Assembly (NCBI GenBank): GCA_021822565.1
Contig: JAKAQM010000002.1
Coordinates: 1-58,264, forward strand
Reading direction: 5' to 3'
Length of the DNA: 58,264 nucleotides
Source of the DNA: Actinomycetes bacterium
GTDB lineage: Bacteria > Actinomycetota > Acidimicrobiia > Acidimicrobiales > RAAP-2
The notes under the pieces are model-generated. The model made no database searches. It had not been told where the DNA came from and worked only from the letters and a program-made list of their open reading frames with translations. This document shows positions 19,236 to 27,759 of the stretch, one piece after another. Within the stretch, counting starts at the first letter, position 1; the number at the start of each line of letters is the position of its first letter. The position numbers and the translations under genes were made by a program.

Positions 19236-20642
19236 TCAGCAGAGGTCCAGCCGACGGGCGAGGTCGGAGCGTAGGATGCCGTGGGGATCGACCCGCAGGC
19301 GCACCGCTCGGAGCGCTTCGAGGCGCGGGTACATGATCGGCACCACGTCCGGCCGGAGGCGGGAGTCCTTGGCGAGGTAGACGCGGCCTCCGGCCTCCGC
19401 CACCACCTCGTCGAGGCGGTCGAGGCACCGCCCGACGCCGCCGGGGCCGATGGGGACGTCCAGCGCGAGGGTCCACCCCGGAATCGGGAAGGAGAGCGGG
19501 CCCGGTGAAGACGGTCCGAAACGCTTCAAGACGGCGAGGAACGCGGGCACCCGGTGCGACGAGAGGGTCTGGATGGCCGTGTGGACCACGTCGCCGCGAG
19601 CCGGTGGGACGGCGAACTGGTACTGGAGGAAGCCCAGCGGGCCGTAGAGGCGGTTCCACTCCGCCACGCCGTCGAGCGGGTAGAAGAACTTCCACATCGA
19701 CTGGAGCTCTTGCTCCCGGTGCGCGGGGGCGCGCCGGAACCACGCCTCGTTGAAGGCGGCGATGCTCAGCCGGTTGAGCAGGCCCCCCGGGACGTGGCGA
19801 GGCACGCGGAGATGCGGCCGAGGCACGCGCGCGGCAGTGACGGCCGCGCGGCGCAGCTCCGGAGATCGAAGGTGCTCGAGGCTTGCGTGGTCGCCCCTGG
19901 TGAGCACCGCGCGTCCCGCTCTCGGTCCCAGCTCGCCTCCCGGTCGCGTACGGCGCGCCGTTCCGGAGCAATCGACCCAGGCCACCGAGTACCGGTAGCG
20001 CGCGTCACCTTCCTCCATCGCCGTCATCACCGCGTCGAGGTCGGCGAAGCGGTCCGTGTCCACGAGCATGCGGTCCGTGCTGATCGCGAGCATGCGGATC
20101 CTCGCCGACGTGACGATGCCGGTGAGCCCCATGCCGCCGGCGGTCGCCCAGAACAGGTCGGGATCGCGTGTCGGGGTGACCCGGTGCACGCCGGTCGGCG
20201 TCGCCACGGTCATGGCGGTCACGTGGCGTGCGAAGCTGCCGTCTGCATGGTGGTTCTTCCCGTGCACGTCGGCCGCGATCGCGCCGCCGACCGTCACCTG
20301 GCGCGTGCCGGGGGTCACGGGGAGGAACCAGCCCTGGGGGAGCATCCGTCGTACGAGCGTGTCGAGGGAGGTTCCCGCGCCGACCTCGACCTCGCCGTTC
20401 GCGTCCACCTCGCCGACGTGGTCGAGCAGCGTGGTGTCGACGATCGTGCCCCCCGCCGACTGGGCCGCGTCTCCGTAGCTCCGGCCCAGTCCACGTGGGA
20501 TGACGGCGGGGCTCTCGAGGCCCGCGAGCAGCTCCGCGACCTCGTCGTCGCGCCGGGGCGTCCAGACGAGGGCACGGGTGGCGTCGGTGCGTCCCCATCC
20601 GGCCAGGAGCCGCTGCGCGGGCGCGAGCGACGCGTCAGGCAT
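19236..20642 (-). CDS. dprE1: Decaprenylphosphoryl-beta-D-ribose 2'-oxidase (DprE1)
   Basis: A 468-residue FAD-dependent oxidase that oxidises decaprenyl-phosphoryl-ribose, the first epimerisation step to the arabinose donor. The FAD-binding domain has PRGLGRSYGDAAQ and TPGTRQVTVGGAIAADVHGKNHH; the substrate domain has MWKFFYPLDGV, LYGPLGFLQYQFAVP and LSFPIPGWTLALDVPIG, and it ends GRVYLAKDSRLRPDVV. In M. tuberculosis DprE1 the equivalent PGWNICVD stretch holds Cys387, the residue attacked by benzothiazinones; here the aligned residue is Ala393. ATG 20642 lies inside the ubiA stop region (8-base overlap). An upstream start at 20681 is less likely, because it would overlap ubiA more. Confidence 0.93.
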   Translation of the reverse strand: MPDASLAPAQRLLAGWGRTDATRALVWTPRRDDEVAELLAGLESPAVIPRGLGRSYGDAAQSAGGTIVDTTLLDHVGEVDANGEVEVGAGTSLDTLVRRMLPQGWFLPVTPGTRQVTVGGAIAADVHGKNHHADGSFARHVTAMTVATPTGVHRVTPTRDPDLFWATAGGMGLTGIVTSARIRMLAISTDRMLVDTDRFADLDAVMTAMEEGDARYRYSVAWVDCSGTARRTRPGGELGPRAGRAVLTRGDHASLEHLRSPELRRAAVTAARVPRPHLRVPRHVPGGLLNRLSIAAFNEAWFRRAPAHREQELQSMWKFFYPLDGVAEWNRLYGPLGFLQYQFAVPPARGDVVHTAIQTLSSHRVPAFLAVLKRFGPSSPGPLSFPIPGWTLALDVPIGPGGVGRCLDRLDEVVAEAGGRVYLAKDSRLRPDVVPIMYPRLEALRAVRLRVDPHGILRSDLARRLDLC

Positions 20643-21603
20643 AGACGCCGATGCCGACGAGCACCGTCCACACGAGCGCAAGGACCTGCAAGGTGCGGTC
20701 CTCGAAGGCGAGCTCGCTCGGCGCCCCGCCGCGCCCGGCGTCGAGGAGGCGCAGGACGTAGAGGACCCCGGTGACGACCGGTGCCACGGACAGCTCGATC
20801 CAGACGAGGTGACCCCCGTGGCGAGCGAGCCCCGCCTTGTCGAACGCCCACAGGCAGTAGGTGGTGACGGCGCCTGCGGCGCTCAGCGTGAGGGCCGAGC
20901 GCAGGAACGCCGGCGAGTAGTGGTCCAAGGTGCTCCGGTGCCGGCCACGGTCCTCGCCGAGGGTCTCGTGCTCGGCGGTGCGCTTGCCGATCACGATGAA
21001 GAGCGCGCTGAACGACGTGACGACGAGGAACCAGCTGGACAGCGGCACGTGCGTGGCCACGCCTCCGGCGATCGCTCGCAGGACGAACCCCGAGGCCACG
21101 GCCGTCAGCTCGATCACCGGCTCGCGCTTGAGCCGAACGGTGTAGCCGATGGTGACCGCGCCGTAGGCGGCGACCACGACGACGAGCGGCCAGCCAGCGA
21201 GGAGCGCGGCGCCGGCGAGCGCCGCCCCCAGGAGCACGGCGGCGACCGCGACCGCGGCAGCCGGGCTGACGAGGCCGGCTGCGACGGGACGGAGGCGCTT
21301 GCTCGGGTGACGCCGGTCGGCGCCGGCGTCGACGCTGTCGTTGACCAAGTAGGTGGCCGACGCCGCGGCGCAGAAGATCCCGAACGCCCCGAGGGCGTGG
21401 AGCGCGGGTCCCGCGTGCGTGAGCACGCCTGCGGCACCCGGGGCGACGAAGACCAGGACGTTCTTGGTCCACTGCTTCGGCCGAGCCAGCTGGAGCCAGT
21501 CCCGCACCACCCGGTGCCTCGCTGGTGCTGGCACCGGTGGCTGGAGCTCGACGGTCGGGGCGGCTTCACGCGCGCGCAGCTCCATGTTGAGCATGCTACG
21601 CAC
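20635..21603 (-). CDS. ubiA: UbiA-family decaprenyl-phosphate phosphoribosyltransferase
   Basis: A 322-residue polytopic membrane prenyltransferase. The first Asp-rich motif is NDSVDAGADRRHPSKRLRP, the form found in DPPR synthases (Rv3806c type), and LQLARPKQWTKN at the N-terminus also fits. The second motif region (IGKRTAEHE) is typical as well. The enzyme would transfer phosphoribose from PRPP to decaprenyl phosphate, making the substrate precursor for DprE1. GTG 21603, ATG 21594 and ATG 21585 are all possible starts and none has a clear ribosome binding site. With dprE1 (8-base overlap) and dprE2 it forms a leftward DPA operon. Confidence 0.92.
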   Translation of the reverse strand: MRSMLNMELRAREAAPTVELQPPVPAPARHRVVRDWLQLARPKQWTKNVLVFVAPGAAGVLTHAGPALHALGAFGIFCAAASATYLVNDSVDAGADRRHPSKRLRPVAAGLVSPAAAVAVAAVLLGAALAGAALLAGWPLVVVVAAYGAVTIGYTVRLKREPVIELTAVASGFVLRAIAGGVATHVPLSSWFLVVTSFSALFIVIGKRTAEHETLGEDRGRHRSTLDHYSPAFLRSALTLSAAGAVTTYCLWAFDKAGLARHGGHLVWIELSVAPVVTGVLYVLRLLDAGRGGAPSELAFEDRTLQVLALVWTVLVGIGVYA

Positions 21604-21634
21604 GGTTCATGACGATCGAGTGAGGACTCGGTTG

Positions 21635-21961
21635 CTACCTGCCACCGGGGTTCGGAGCGGCCTTCCGGGGTGTTCGAGGGGTCTCCGGGGTCCTCGGGGC
21701 GGTCTCTCGAGCGTCCGGGGGGTCCTGCGCGGCTCTCGAGCGGGCCTGCGGGCGCACCCGACCCCGCCACGCGCTCGCGGCGAGCGCCGCAGCGGCGAGC
21801 AGCGGGAGGGCGACGACGTCCGCGACCCGGTCGTGCCGGAGCGCGAACGCGATCGCGACCAGGACCAGCATCGCCGCGAAGAGCTCCGGCGTGTCGCCGA
21901 CGAGGAAGTCCCACCAGAAGTGGCCGAAGGCCTTCGCCCAGCGAACGACAGCAGCGGTCAC
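21635..21961 (-). CDS. Small membrane protein, unknown function
   Basis: A 108-residue protein with an amphipathic start (VVRWAKAFGHFWWDFLVGDTPE), two hydrophobic segments (ELFAAMLVLVAIAFAL and DVVALPLLAAAALAASAW) and a basic, Pro/Arg-rich tail of about 40 residues. GTG 21961 forms a GTGA overlap with the stop of the upstream COG4280-like gene, which strongly supports this start and translational coupling. The FWWDFLVGDTPE pattern recalls short companion proteins of membrane transporters, but I do not recognise the family. Confidence 0.7.
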   Translation of the reverse strand: MTAAVVRWAKAFGHFWWDFLVGDTPELFAAMLVLVAIAFALRHDRVADVVALPLLAAAALAASAWRGRVRPQARSRAAQDPPDARETAPRTPETPRTPRKAAPNPGGR

Positions 21962-22809
21962 GGCGCGAGCCTCTCCTCGGCGGAGGCCCCGGTCTCGCTG
22001 GAGGCCCCGGTCTCGGTCTCGGTCTCGGTCTGGGCGGGGCGGAGCGTGGCGACGGCCGGCAACGGTGCTCCGGCCGGCACCGGTGCCTGGGTCTTCAGCA
22101 CCGCGATGGCGCCGGCCGCCACTGCGCTGAACACCCCGACCAAGACCGGGATGGCGAGGTCGCTCCCGGGCCAGCGGACGCCCGCGCCCTCGCCCAGCCA
22201 GAACAGCCCGAAGCTGGTGAGCATGATGCCCACCACGGTCTTGATCGTGTTCTCGGGAACCTGGGAGAGCTGGCGCGACACGGCGAGGCCGGCCGCGGAG
22301 ACGAGCACGACCGCTGCGGCCGCGGCGATGGCGGCATCGCCCAGCTTGTGCTGGCTGGCGCCCAGGCTGATGACGATGAGGACCACCTCCATGCCCTCGA
22401 GGAAGACGCCCTTGAACGCCACGACGAACCCGACGCTGTCTCGCCGGCCACGCAGGCCGCCCTCGGCGCGCAGTGAGGCCGCCGTACGCTCGTAGATGGC
22501 GTCTTCGTCGTGCTTGGCCTTGTGCCCGCTCGCGCGGAGGATGGCCTTTCTCAGCCATGACAGGCCGAGCACCAAGAGCAGCGCCCCGACCACCGCCCTG
22601 AGCGTGTCGATCGGGACGTAGCGCACGAGTGGCACGCCGACCGCGCCGACGATGACCGCCAGGACGACCAGCGCGGCTCCCGCGCCCTCCATGGCCGAAC
22701 GCCAGCCTCGACTCGTGCCGGAGGCGAGGACGATGGTCAGTGCCTCCACGGCCTCGACGCTGCACGCCCCGAAGACCGCGAGCATGAGCATGACGGTGGC
22801 GCTGCTCAT
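21958..22809 (-). CDS. COG4280-type predicted membrane transporter
   Basis: A 283-residue polytopic membrane protein. It has two related acidic motifs in helices, CSVEAVEALTIVLA near residue 16 and FLEGMEVVLIVISLGA near residue 137, an arrangement recalling duplicated transporter families such as FTR1 or GDT1. RGWRSAMEGAGAA and GLSWLRKAILRASGHKAKHDE fit the COG4280 family. Substrate unknown; metal or ion transport is an inference from the paired glutamate motifs. The last 30 residues are a TETETETGASSETGASAEE low-complexity tail. Its stop overlaps the following small membrane-protein gene. It is divergent from the dapA-like gene with a 134-base gap. Confidence 0.75.
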   Translation of the reverse strand: MSSATVMLMLAVFGACSVEAVEALTIVLASGTSRGWRSAMEGAGAALVVLAVIVGAVGVPLVRYVPIDTLRAVVGALLLVLGLSWLRKAILRASGHKAKHDEDAIYERTAASLRAEGGLRGRRDSVGFVVAFKGVFLEGMEVVLIVISLGASQHKLGDAAIAAAAAVVLVSAAGLAVSRQLSQVPENTIKTVVGIMLTSFGLFWLGEGAGVRWPGSDLAIPVLVGVFSAVAAGAIAVLKTQAPVPAGAPLPAVATLRPAQTETETETGASSETGASAEERLAP

Positions 22810-22943
22810 CGCGTCAGTCTCTCGTGGCCTCGGGACGCCCCGTCGGTCTCATCGGTCCTCTCGTGCCCGCCGGCAGACTGCTCGCAGCCGGGGTCGGGAA
22901 AGAGGATACCGCCGGCCCCGCCGCGCTCGATGCCCCCTACGAT

Positions 22944-23687
22944 GTGGGCGTGGGCCCATTGCTTCCCCTCCCCTCAGGAGTCGGTGTCGCGCTCGTGACG
23001 TTCTTCGACGCCGACGGCACCGTCGACGTGAGGGCGACCGTCGAGCGTGCCCGTCGCTGCGTCGACCTCGGGGTGTCATCCGTCCTGGTCGCCGGCACGA
23101 CGGGCGAGGCCGGACGACTCTCGGTGGACGACCGCGTCGAGCTCGCGGCGGCGGTGAAGGACGCGGCGCCCGGCGTCGCGCTGATCGTGGGGACCGGCCA
23201 TGCCGGGGCGGACGATGCGTTGGAGGCGACCGCGAAGGTCGCCGCCCACGCCCATGCCGACGGATTCCTCGTCTACTGCCCTGCGGACGTGACACCTGAC
23301 CCGTTCTTCAGGGCACTGCGCCCCGAGGCGCGCGGACGGCATGTGATCGCCTACCACAACCCTGCGCTGCCAGGGTCCCGAGAGCTCCGCACCGAGACCG
23401 TGGCGTCGCTCGAGGTCGACGGCGTGAAGGACTCCTCGGCCAGCACGAACCGGCTCGCGGACCTCGTCGAGCTGGGGGTGCGCGTCTACGTCGGGAGCGC
23501 CACCCAGCTCATGGTCGCCGGACCGTGCGGTGCGTCCGGGGCGCTCCTCGCGCTCGCCAACGTCGCACCGACCGACTGCATCGCCGCGTGGAACGGGGAC
23601 GCAGCTGCCCAGCGCCGCCTCTTCGCGCTGCATCGGCGCGCCGCGCGGGACTTCCCCTCATTTCTGAAGGACACTGCCCCCCGGTGA
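22944..23687 (+). CDS. Dihydrodipicolinate synthase / N-acetylneuraminate lyase family (DapA-like) aldolase
   Basis: About 247 residues, shorter than typical DapA (about 290). Family hallmarks are ALVTFFDADGTVD at the start, VAGTTGEAGRLS (GTTGE pyruvate-carboxylate loop), VIAYHNPA (the tyrosine position) and VDGVKDSSAST with the Schiff-base lysine. The missing length is in the C-terminal helical part. It may be 4-hydroxy-tetrahydrodipicolinate synthase or another pyruvate aldolase; no other lysine gene is adjacent. GTG 22944 (or 22950) matches the family N-terminus; in-frame GTG 22824 would add 40 atypical residues. The 3' end overlaps the convergent Nudix gene by 30 bases. Confidence 0.78.
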   Translation: MGVGPLLPLPSGVGVALVTFFDADGTVDVRATVERARRCVDLGVSSVLVAGTTGEAGRLSVDDRVELAAAVKDAAPGVALIVGTGHAGADDALEATAKVAAHAHADGFLVYCPADVTPDPFFRALRPEARGRHVIAYHNPALPGSRELRTETVASLEVDGVKDSSASTNRLADLVELGVRVYVGSATQLMVAGPCGASGALLALANVAPTDCIAAWNGDAAAQRRLFALHRRAARDFPSFLKDTAPR

Positions 23688-24188
23688 CGAGGTGATCGCT
23701 GCCTCCAGGCGGTCGAGCAGCGGCAGCTGGCCCGGGAGGAGCTTGCGCCGCGCCGCTTCGAGGTCGTACCACGCGGCGCGGTCGACCTCGGGGAACGTCT
23801 GGAGCTTGCCGGACCGTGGCGGCCACTCCAGCTCGAAGCTGCCGCCGTCGATCGTCGACACGTCCAGGTCGCCGGCGATCGCCCACGCCCGCACGTGCTT
23901 GCCGCCCGCCTGGACGATCTCCCCGAGCGCGAGCCGCTCACCTGCGGGTGCGGGGAGCCCGAGCTCCTCGGCGAACTCGCGCTCGGCCGCCGCGAGCGCG
24001 TCCTCGCCTTCGCCGACCTCACCCTTCGGGATGCTCCACCATCCCTCGTCGCGCCGGACCCAGTAGGGACCGCCGGGATGGACGAGGAGCACCTCGACCG
24101 TTCGGGCGCGTGCACCGCCGGGCTCGTCTCCTCGCCCGTGGCGATCGAGGCGGCGGTAGACGACGAGGCCGGCACTGCGCGGGGGCAC
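23658..24188 (-). CDS. Nudix hydrolase
   Basis: A 176-residue protein with a full Nudix box, GEVGEGEDALAAAEREFAEE followed by LGL (about residues 57-79), which binds the Mg ions that cleave nucleoside-diphosphate-X bonds. WWSIPKGEVGEGE, with Trp-Ser-Ile-Pro before the box, is typical of the diadenosine-polyphosphate/ADP-ribose type; WPPRSGKLQTFPEVDRAAWY follows. An N-terminal insert (RHGRGDEPGGARA) widens the first strand loop. GTG 24188 is the start. The gene is convergent with the dapA-like gene and divergent from the response regulator; a strong inverted repeat lies in that divergent region. Confidence 0.9.
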   Translation of the reverse strand: MPPRSAGLVVYRRLDRHGRGDEPGGARARTVEVLLVHPGGPYWVRRDEGWWSIPKGEVGEGEDALAAAEREFAEELGLPAPAGERLALGEIVQAGGKHVRAWAIAGDLDVSTIDGGSFELEWPPRSGKLQTFPEVDRAAWYDLEAARRKLLPGQLPLLDRLEAAITSSPGGSVLQK

Positions 24189-24210
24189 GGGCCCATGATG
24201 GTCCGTCGTC

Positions 24211-24238
24211 TCCGAGCGCGTCTTGGAACGCGCTCGGA
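24211..24238. promoter_or_regulatory. Perfect 10-bp inverted repeat in the Nudix/response-regulator divergent region
   Basis: TCCGAGCGCG (24211-24220), 8-base spacer, CGCGCTCGGA (24229-24238). It sits 23 bases upstream of the Nudix start and 64 bases upstream of the response-regulator start. A dyad this long with an 18-base half-site spacing could be an operator for one or both genes or an mRNA hairpin in the leader. A weak TAAGGT at 24278-24283 may be a -10 for the regulator. Confidence 0.6.
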
Positions 24239-24301
24239 TCGCGTGGTGACGGAGTCCGTCGATGATCCGTGGTCGCGTAAGGTGGGGCCGGTGAGCGGGC
24301 G

Positions 24302-24970
24302 ATGAGAGTGCTCGTCGCTGAGGACGACGCCGCGCTGCGCACAGTGCTCGAGCGGGGCCTGCGAGAGAACGGCTACGTGGTCGACGCGGTCGCGGACGGT
24401 CAGGCTGCGGTGAAATGGCTGCGCGCCTATGAGCACGAGGTCGCGATCGTGGACTGGCGGATGCCGCTCAAGAGCGGCGTGGAGGTCGTCGAGGAGATCC
24501 GGCGTCTCGGGGTGAAGACGCCCATCTTGATGCTGACGGCGCGTGACGCCCCGGTCGACCGGGTGGCGGGACTCCATGCAGGCGCGGATGACTACCTGGT
24601 GAAGCCCTTCGACTTCGACGAGCTCTTGGCGCGCCTCGTCGCTCTGCAGCGGCGTCCTGCGTTGACCGTGGCGCCGAAGATCACCGTCGGAGACCTCTGC
24701 TACGACCCTCCCACCCGGGAGGTGACCGTCGCAGGGTCGCCGGTCGCGCTCACGACCACCGAGCTCGCGATCATGGAGCTGCTCCTGCGGCGGTCGCCCG
24801 CCGTGGTCACGCGGCGTTCGATCGCGCTGCAGGTCTGGGACGACGAGGCCGATGTGATCGGGTCCAACACCATCGACGTGCACGTCGGTCGGCTCCGCTC
24901 CAAGATCGCCGACAGCACCGCGAAGATCCAGACCGTGCGGGGCAGCGGCTATCGCGTGGTCGTGCCGTGA
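24302..24970 (+). CDS. OmpR/PhoB-family response regulator
   Basis: A 222-residue two-domain regulator. The receiver domain has the acidic pair Asp8/Asp9, phosphoacceptor Asp51 (AIVDWRMP), Thr79 (LMLTARD) and Lys101 (LVKPFDFDE). The C-terminal winged helix (about 128-222) has the OmpR pattern LTTTELAIMELLLRR, SNTIDVHVGRLRSKI and TVRGSGYRVVVP. It would be phosphorylated by the histidine kinase encoded immediately downstream, whose GTG start overlaps this gene's stop (GTGA). The target genes are not indicated, though the inverted repeat upstream could be an autoregulatory site. Confidence 0.95.
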   Translation: MRVLVAEDDAALRTVLERGLRENGYVVDAVADGQAAVKWLRAYEHEVAIVDWRMPLKSGVEVVEEIRRLGVKTPILMLTARDAPVDRVAGLHAGADDYLVKPFDFDELLARLVALQRRPALTVAPKITVGDLCYDPPTREVTVAGSPVALTTTELAIMELLLRRSPAVVTRRSIALQVWDDEADVIGSNTIDVHVGRLRSKIADSTAKIQTVRGSGYRVVVP

Positions 24971-26301
24971 ACGACAGGCGCCGGCTCTGGGTCCATGCCG
25001 CGCGAGTCGCGACCGCGGCCACCGTCGTGGTGCTCGCGTGCTACGCGTCGTGCGCGTTCGGGCTGCGCGTCTTCGTCACGCACCGACTGACGGCAGAGGT
25101 CGACGGCCGTATCCACGCGGCGCTTGCAGGTGCTCGCAGCCTCTCACTGCGCCCGGGCCCCTCGGCTCCTGTCGGCGCCTCGGCGGACAGCGGCGACCTC
25201 GACGACGCGCCCATCTTCTTCTGGTACGTCCCCTCCCATGGCCGTTCCGTCGCGCTCACGCTCGGAGCTCCGAGGCTGCCCGGAGGCGGCTGGAGCGCGA
25301 GCCCTGCGACGCGGTCGATCGGAGCCGCGGCCTTCAGGTTCGAAGCCGTCCCGAGGGGTGGCGGATGGGTCGTGGCTGGTCAGAGCGTCGTCGAGATCGC
25401 ACGGGTGGAGGGCGCGTTGGTGCTGCCCGAAACGCTCTTCGGCGTCCTCCTCGCCCTTGCGACGTTCGTCGGCTCGCTCCTCGTCGCGCTCCGTGCTTCG
25501 GCACCGCTCGAGCAGATCCGTCGTCGACAAGCCGAGTTCACCGCAGACGCGTCGCACGAGCTGCGCACCCCGCTCAGCGTGGTGGAGGCGGAGGTCGACC
25601 TGGCACTGCGGCGGCGCCGAGCTCCCGAGGAGTACGAAGCCGTCCTGCGCCGGATCGCAGGCGAGAGCCGGCGGCTCCGGCGCATCGTGGACGACCTTCT
25701 GTGGCTCGCTCGCGCCGACAGCGGGACCGAGGTGGCGCACCGGGGAGAGGTCGCCGAGGTCGAGGCGGTGGTCGCGGGCTGCGTCGACAGGTTCGAGGCG
25801 ATCGCGGCGCGCGGCCACGTGAGCCTCGGGTTCAGCTCCGAGGGGGCAGGGAGCGACGTGGTGGAGGCCCCCCCCGAGCTGGTCGACCGCCTCGCGGGGG
25901 TCCTCATCGACAATGCGTGCAAGTACGCCGGGGACGGAGGCACCGTGTCGGTGGTCGTGCAGACCGCCCCCGGCCGAGTGGTCCTGCGGGTGGACGACAG
26001 CGGACCGGGGATCCCGCCGGGCCAGCGCGCGGCGGTCTTCGACCGCTTCCACCGGGCGACGCCGGTGAGCGGGGGGTCTGGACTGGGACTTGCGATCGCC
26101 GATTCCGTGGTGCGGATGACGGGGGGCACCTGGTCGGTCGGGGACGCGCCCCTCGGGGGGGCGCGCATGGAGGTGTCGTGGCGGGCCGCGCCCGACGGTG
26201 ACCGCCCGCCGCGCCTGGCCGACCAGACGCTCCCCGTCGACCCGCGCTCGGCGGACGACCCGGCGCACGTGCAGCGCGACGCCCAGCTCACACCGACCTG
26301 A
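24967..26301 (+). CDS. Sensor histidine kinase, partner of the preceding regulator
   Basis: A 444-residue membrane kinase. One helix lies at about residues 15-36, then an extracytoplasmic domain of about 115 residues with no recognised fold, a second helix at about 155-177, and the kinase core. The H-box SHELRTPLSVVEAE has His197 as phosphorylation site; the N-box is LIDNACKYAGDGG, the G1 box VDDSGPGIPPGQ and the G2 box GSGLGLAIADSVV. The HAMP linker is very short or absent, with the QAEFTADASHELRTP segment beginning soon after the second helix. The C-terminal 40 residues are Asp/Pro-rich and disordered-looking. Translation is coupled to the regulator through a GTGA overlap. Confidence 0.94.
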   Translation: MNDRRRLWVHAARVATAATVVVLACYASCAFGLRVFVTHRLTAEVDGRIHAALAGARSLSLRPGPSAPVGASADSGDLDDAPIFFWYVPSHGRSVALTLGAPRLPGGGWSASPATRSIGAAAFRFEAVPRGGGWVVAGQSVVEIARVEGALVLPETLFGVLLALATFVGSLLVALRASAPLEQIRRRQAEFTADASHELRTPLSVVEAEVDLALRRRRAPEEYEAVLRRIAGESRRLRRIVDDLLWLARADSGTEVAHRGEVAEVEAVVAGCVDRFEAIAARGHVSLGFSSEGAGSDVVEAPPELVDRLAGVLIDNACKYAGDGGTVSVVVQTAPGRVVLRVDDSGPGIPPGQRAAVFDRFHRATPVSGGSGLGLAIADSVVRMTGGTWSVGDAPLGGARMEVSWRAAPDGDRPPRLADQTLPVDPRSADDPAHVQRDAQLTPT

Positions 26302-26418
26302 GGCTCGGCCGAACGTGTTGTGGCGAGTTCATCCCGCTGTCACCTCGGACCCCTACCGTCAGGGTGTGCGCTCCGAGGTACGTCCAAGCCCTCGCGCCGA
26401 GCGGTCGGCGCTGGTGCA

Positions 26419-27759
26419 ATGGCCATGAGCCGCCGTCCCGCCCCCGTTCGCCCCGAGCTCGACCAGCGTTTCGCGGGGCTCGAGGAGCTCGGCAACGCCG
26501 TCGACGGCCCAGGCGCGCCCCGACGGCGCGTCGTGCACATCGCGACACCCCGGACGTCGGACTCGTCGGAAGGCCCTCGCCACGGTCCGAAGCGGGCGAG
26601 GCGCCGTGCGACCATGCGCCGTCGGCGCGTGCGTGCCGTGGTGGGCCTCGTCGTCGCGGGGCTCCTGATCTGGGTCGCGGTCTCGCTCGGCTCTGCGCTC
26701 ACGAACCCCATGCTCGGCAGCTCGCTGCCCGCGCGGGGCGCCGAATGGGTGCGCCAGCACGGTGGCTCCGCCGTCGTCAACTGGATCGAGAACGAGTGGT
26801 ACCGGCACCACGCGCCGAAGGTGGGCGGGAAGCCGCCCCCAGGCGCGATCAAGACGCCCACGACGTCGCCGGCGGTGGCCGCGGCGGCGGGCGTTCCGCA
26901 GCTGCCGGCGCCCCATCCCGTCGTGCCGTTCGCGAAGCCGGCCCTTCCTGGCGAGGGGCAGTGGTCGCCGGCCGGCCGGCTCGTCGACGGGGTTCCCGCG
27001 GTCTACGAGACGACCCTTCGTCCCGATGCAGTTCATACGAGCTACGTGGTCGGTCTCGCGTGGATGGACACCAAGCTTCTCCGAGCCACGCTGTACTCGG
27101 GGAACTGGATCCCCGGGGGTGGCCCCTACACGCACACGGCACCGGTGCCCCCGTCCGCCGCGCGGACCCTCGTCGCCGCGTTCAACGCCGGTTTCCTCAT
27201 GTCGGCGGCCGACGGCGGCTACTACACGGACGGCAAGACGGTCATCCCGTTGCGAAACGGTGCCGCGTCGTTCGTCGTGTACCAGAACGGCAGCGCGACC
27301 GTGGGCGCATGGGGAGCGACAGTGGGCATGAGTCCGTCGGTCGTCTCGGTCCGCCAGAACCTCGACCTGCTCGTCCAAGGCGGAAAGCCCGTTGCCGGGC
27401 TCACAGCGACAACAACGACGCGATGGGGCGCCACGCTCGGCAATGCGGTCTACGTCTGGCGGTCCGGCCTCGGCATCACCCGAGACGGGGCCCTCGTCTA
27501 CGTGGGCGGTCCGGGCTTGAACATCACCGACCTCGCCAACATCCTCGTGCGTGCCGGCTGCGTCCGGGCCATGGAGCTGGACATCAACACGACATGGGTG
27601 AACCTCACCACCTACAACCCCTCCACGCCGACAGGGGAGGCGAGCGGAGCCAACGGCACGGAGCTGCTCCCCCAGATGGCCGGTACGCCTGCGCGCTACT
27701 TCCAGACGTGGTGGCAGCGGGACTTCATCACCATGTCGGCGGCGCCGACGAAGGGCTGA
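26419..27759 (+). CDS. Membrane-anchored protein with a phosphodiester glycosidase (NAGPA/DUF2233-like) domain
   Basis: A 446-residue protein. A basic N-terminal cytosolic stretch (RHGPKRARRRATMRRRRVR) precedes one membrane helix (VVGLVVAGLLIWVAVSLGSAL, about residues 75-95), then a Pro-rich linker and an extracytoplasmic domain from about 180. The domain shows AFNAGFLMSAADGGYYTDGK, GLGITRDGALVYVGG and AMELDINTTWVN, motifs of the phosphodiester glycosidase family that uncaps N-acetylglucosamine phosphodiesters. The substrate in this organism is unknown; a cell-wall glycan phosphodiester is a reasonable guess. ATG 26419 (or 26425) is chosen; in-frame GTG 26320 has no better support. The stop codon lies inside a 26-bp tandem repeat. 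Confidence 0.75.
   Translation: MAMSRRPAPVRPELDQRFAGLEELGNAVDGPGAPRRRVVHIATPRTSDSSEGPRHGPKRARRRATMRRRRVRAVVGLVVAGLLIWVAVSLGSALTNPMLGSSLPARGAEWVRQHGGSAVVNWIENEWYRHHAPKVGGKPPPGAIKTPTTSPAVAAAAGVPQLPAPHPVVPFAKPALPGEGQWSPAGRLVDGVPAVYETTLRPDAVHTSYVVGLAWMDTKLLRATLYSGNWIPGGGPYTHTAPVPPSAARTLVAAFNAGFLMSAADGGYYTDGKTVIPLRNGAASFVVYQNGSATVGAWGATVGMSPSVVSVRQNLDLLVQGGKPVAGLTATTTTRWGATLGNAVYVWRSGLGITRDGALVYVGGPGLNITDLANILVRAGCVRAMELDINTTWVNLTTYNPSTPTGEASGANGTELLPQMAGTPARYFQTWWQRDFITMSAAPTKG

Noticed and set aside
22824-22943. Longer N-terminus for the dapA-like gene
   Set aside because: The 40 extra residues from GTG 22824 do not resemble the family, and the region is the divergent promoter of the COG4280-like gene.
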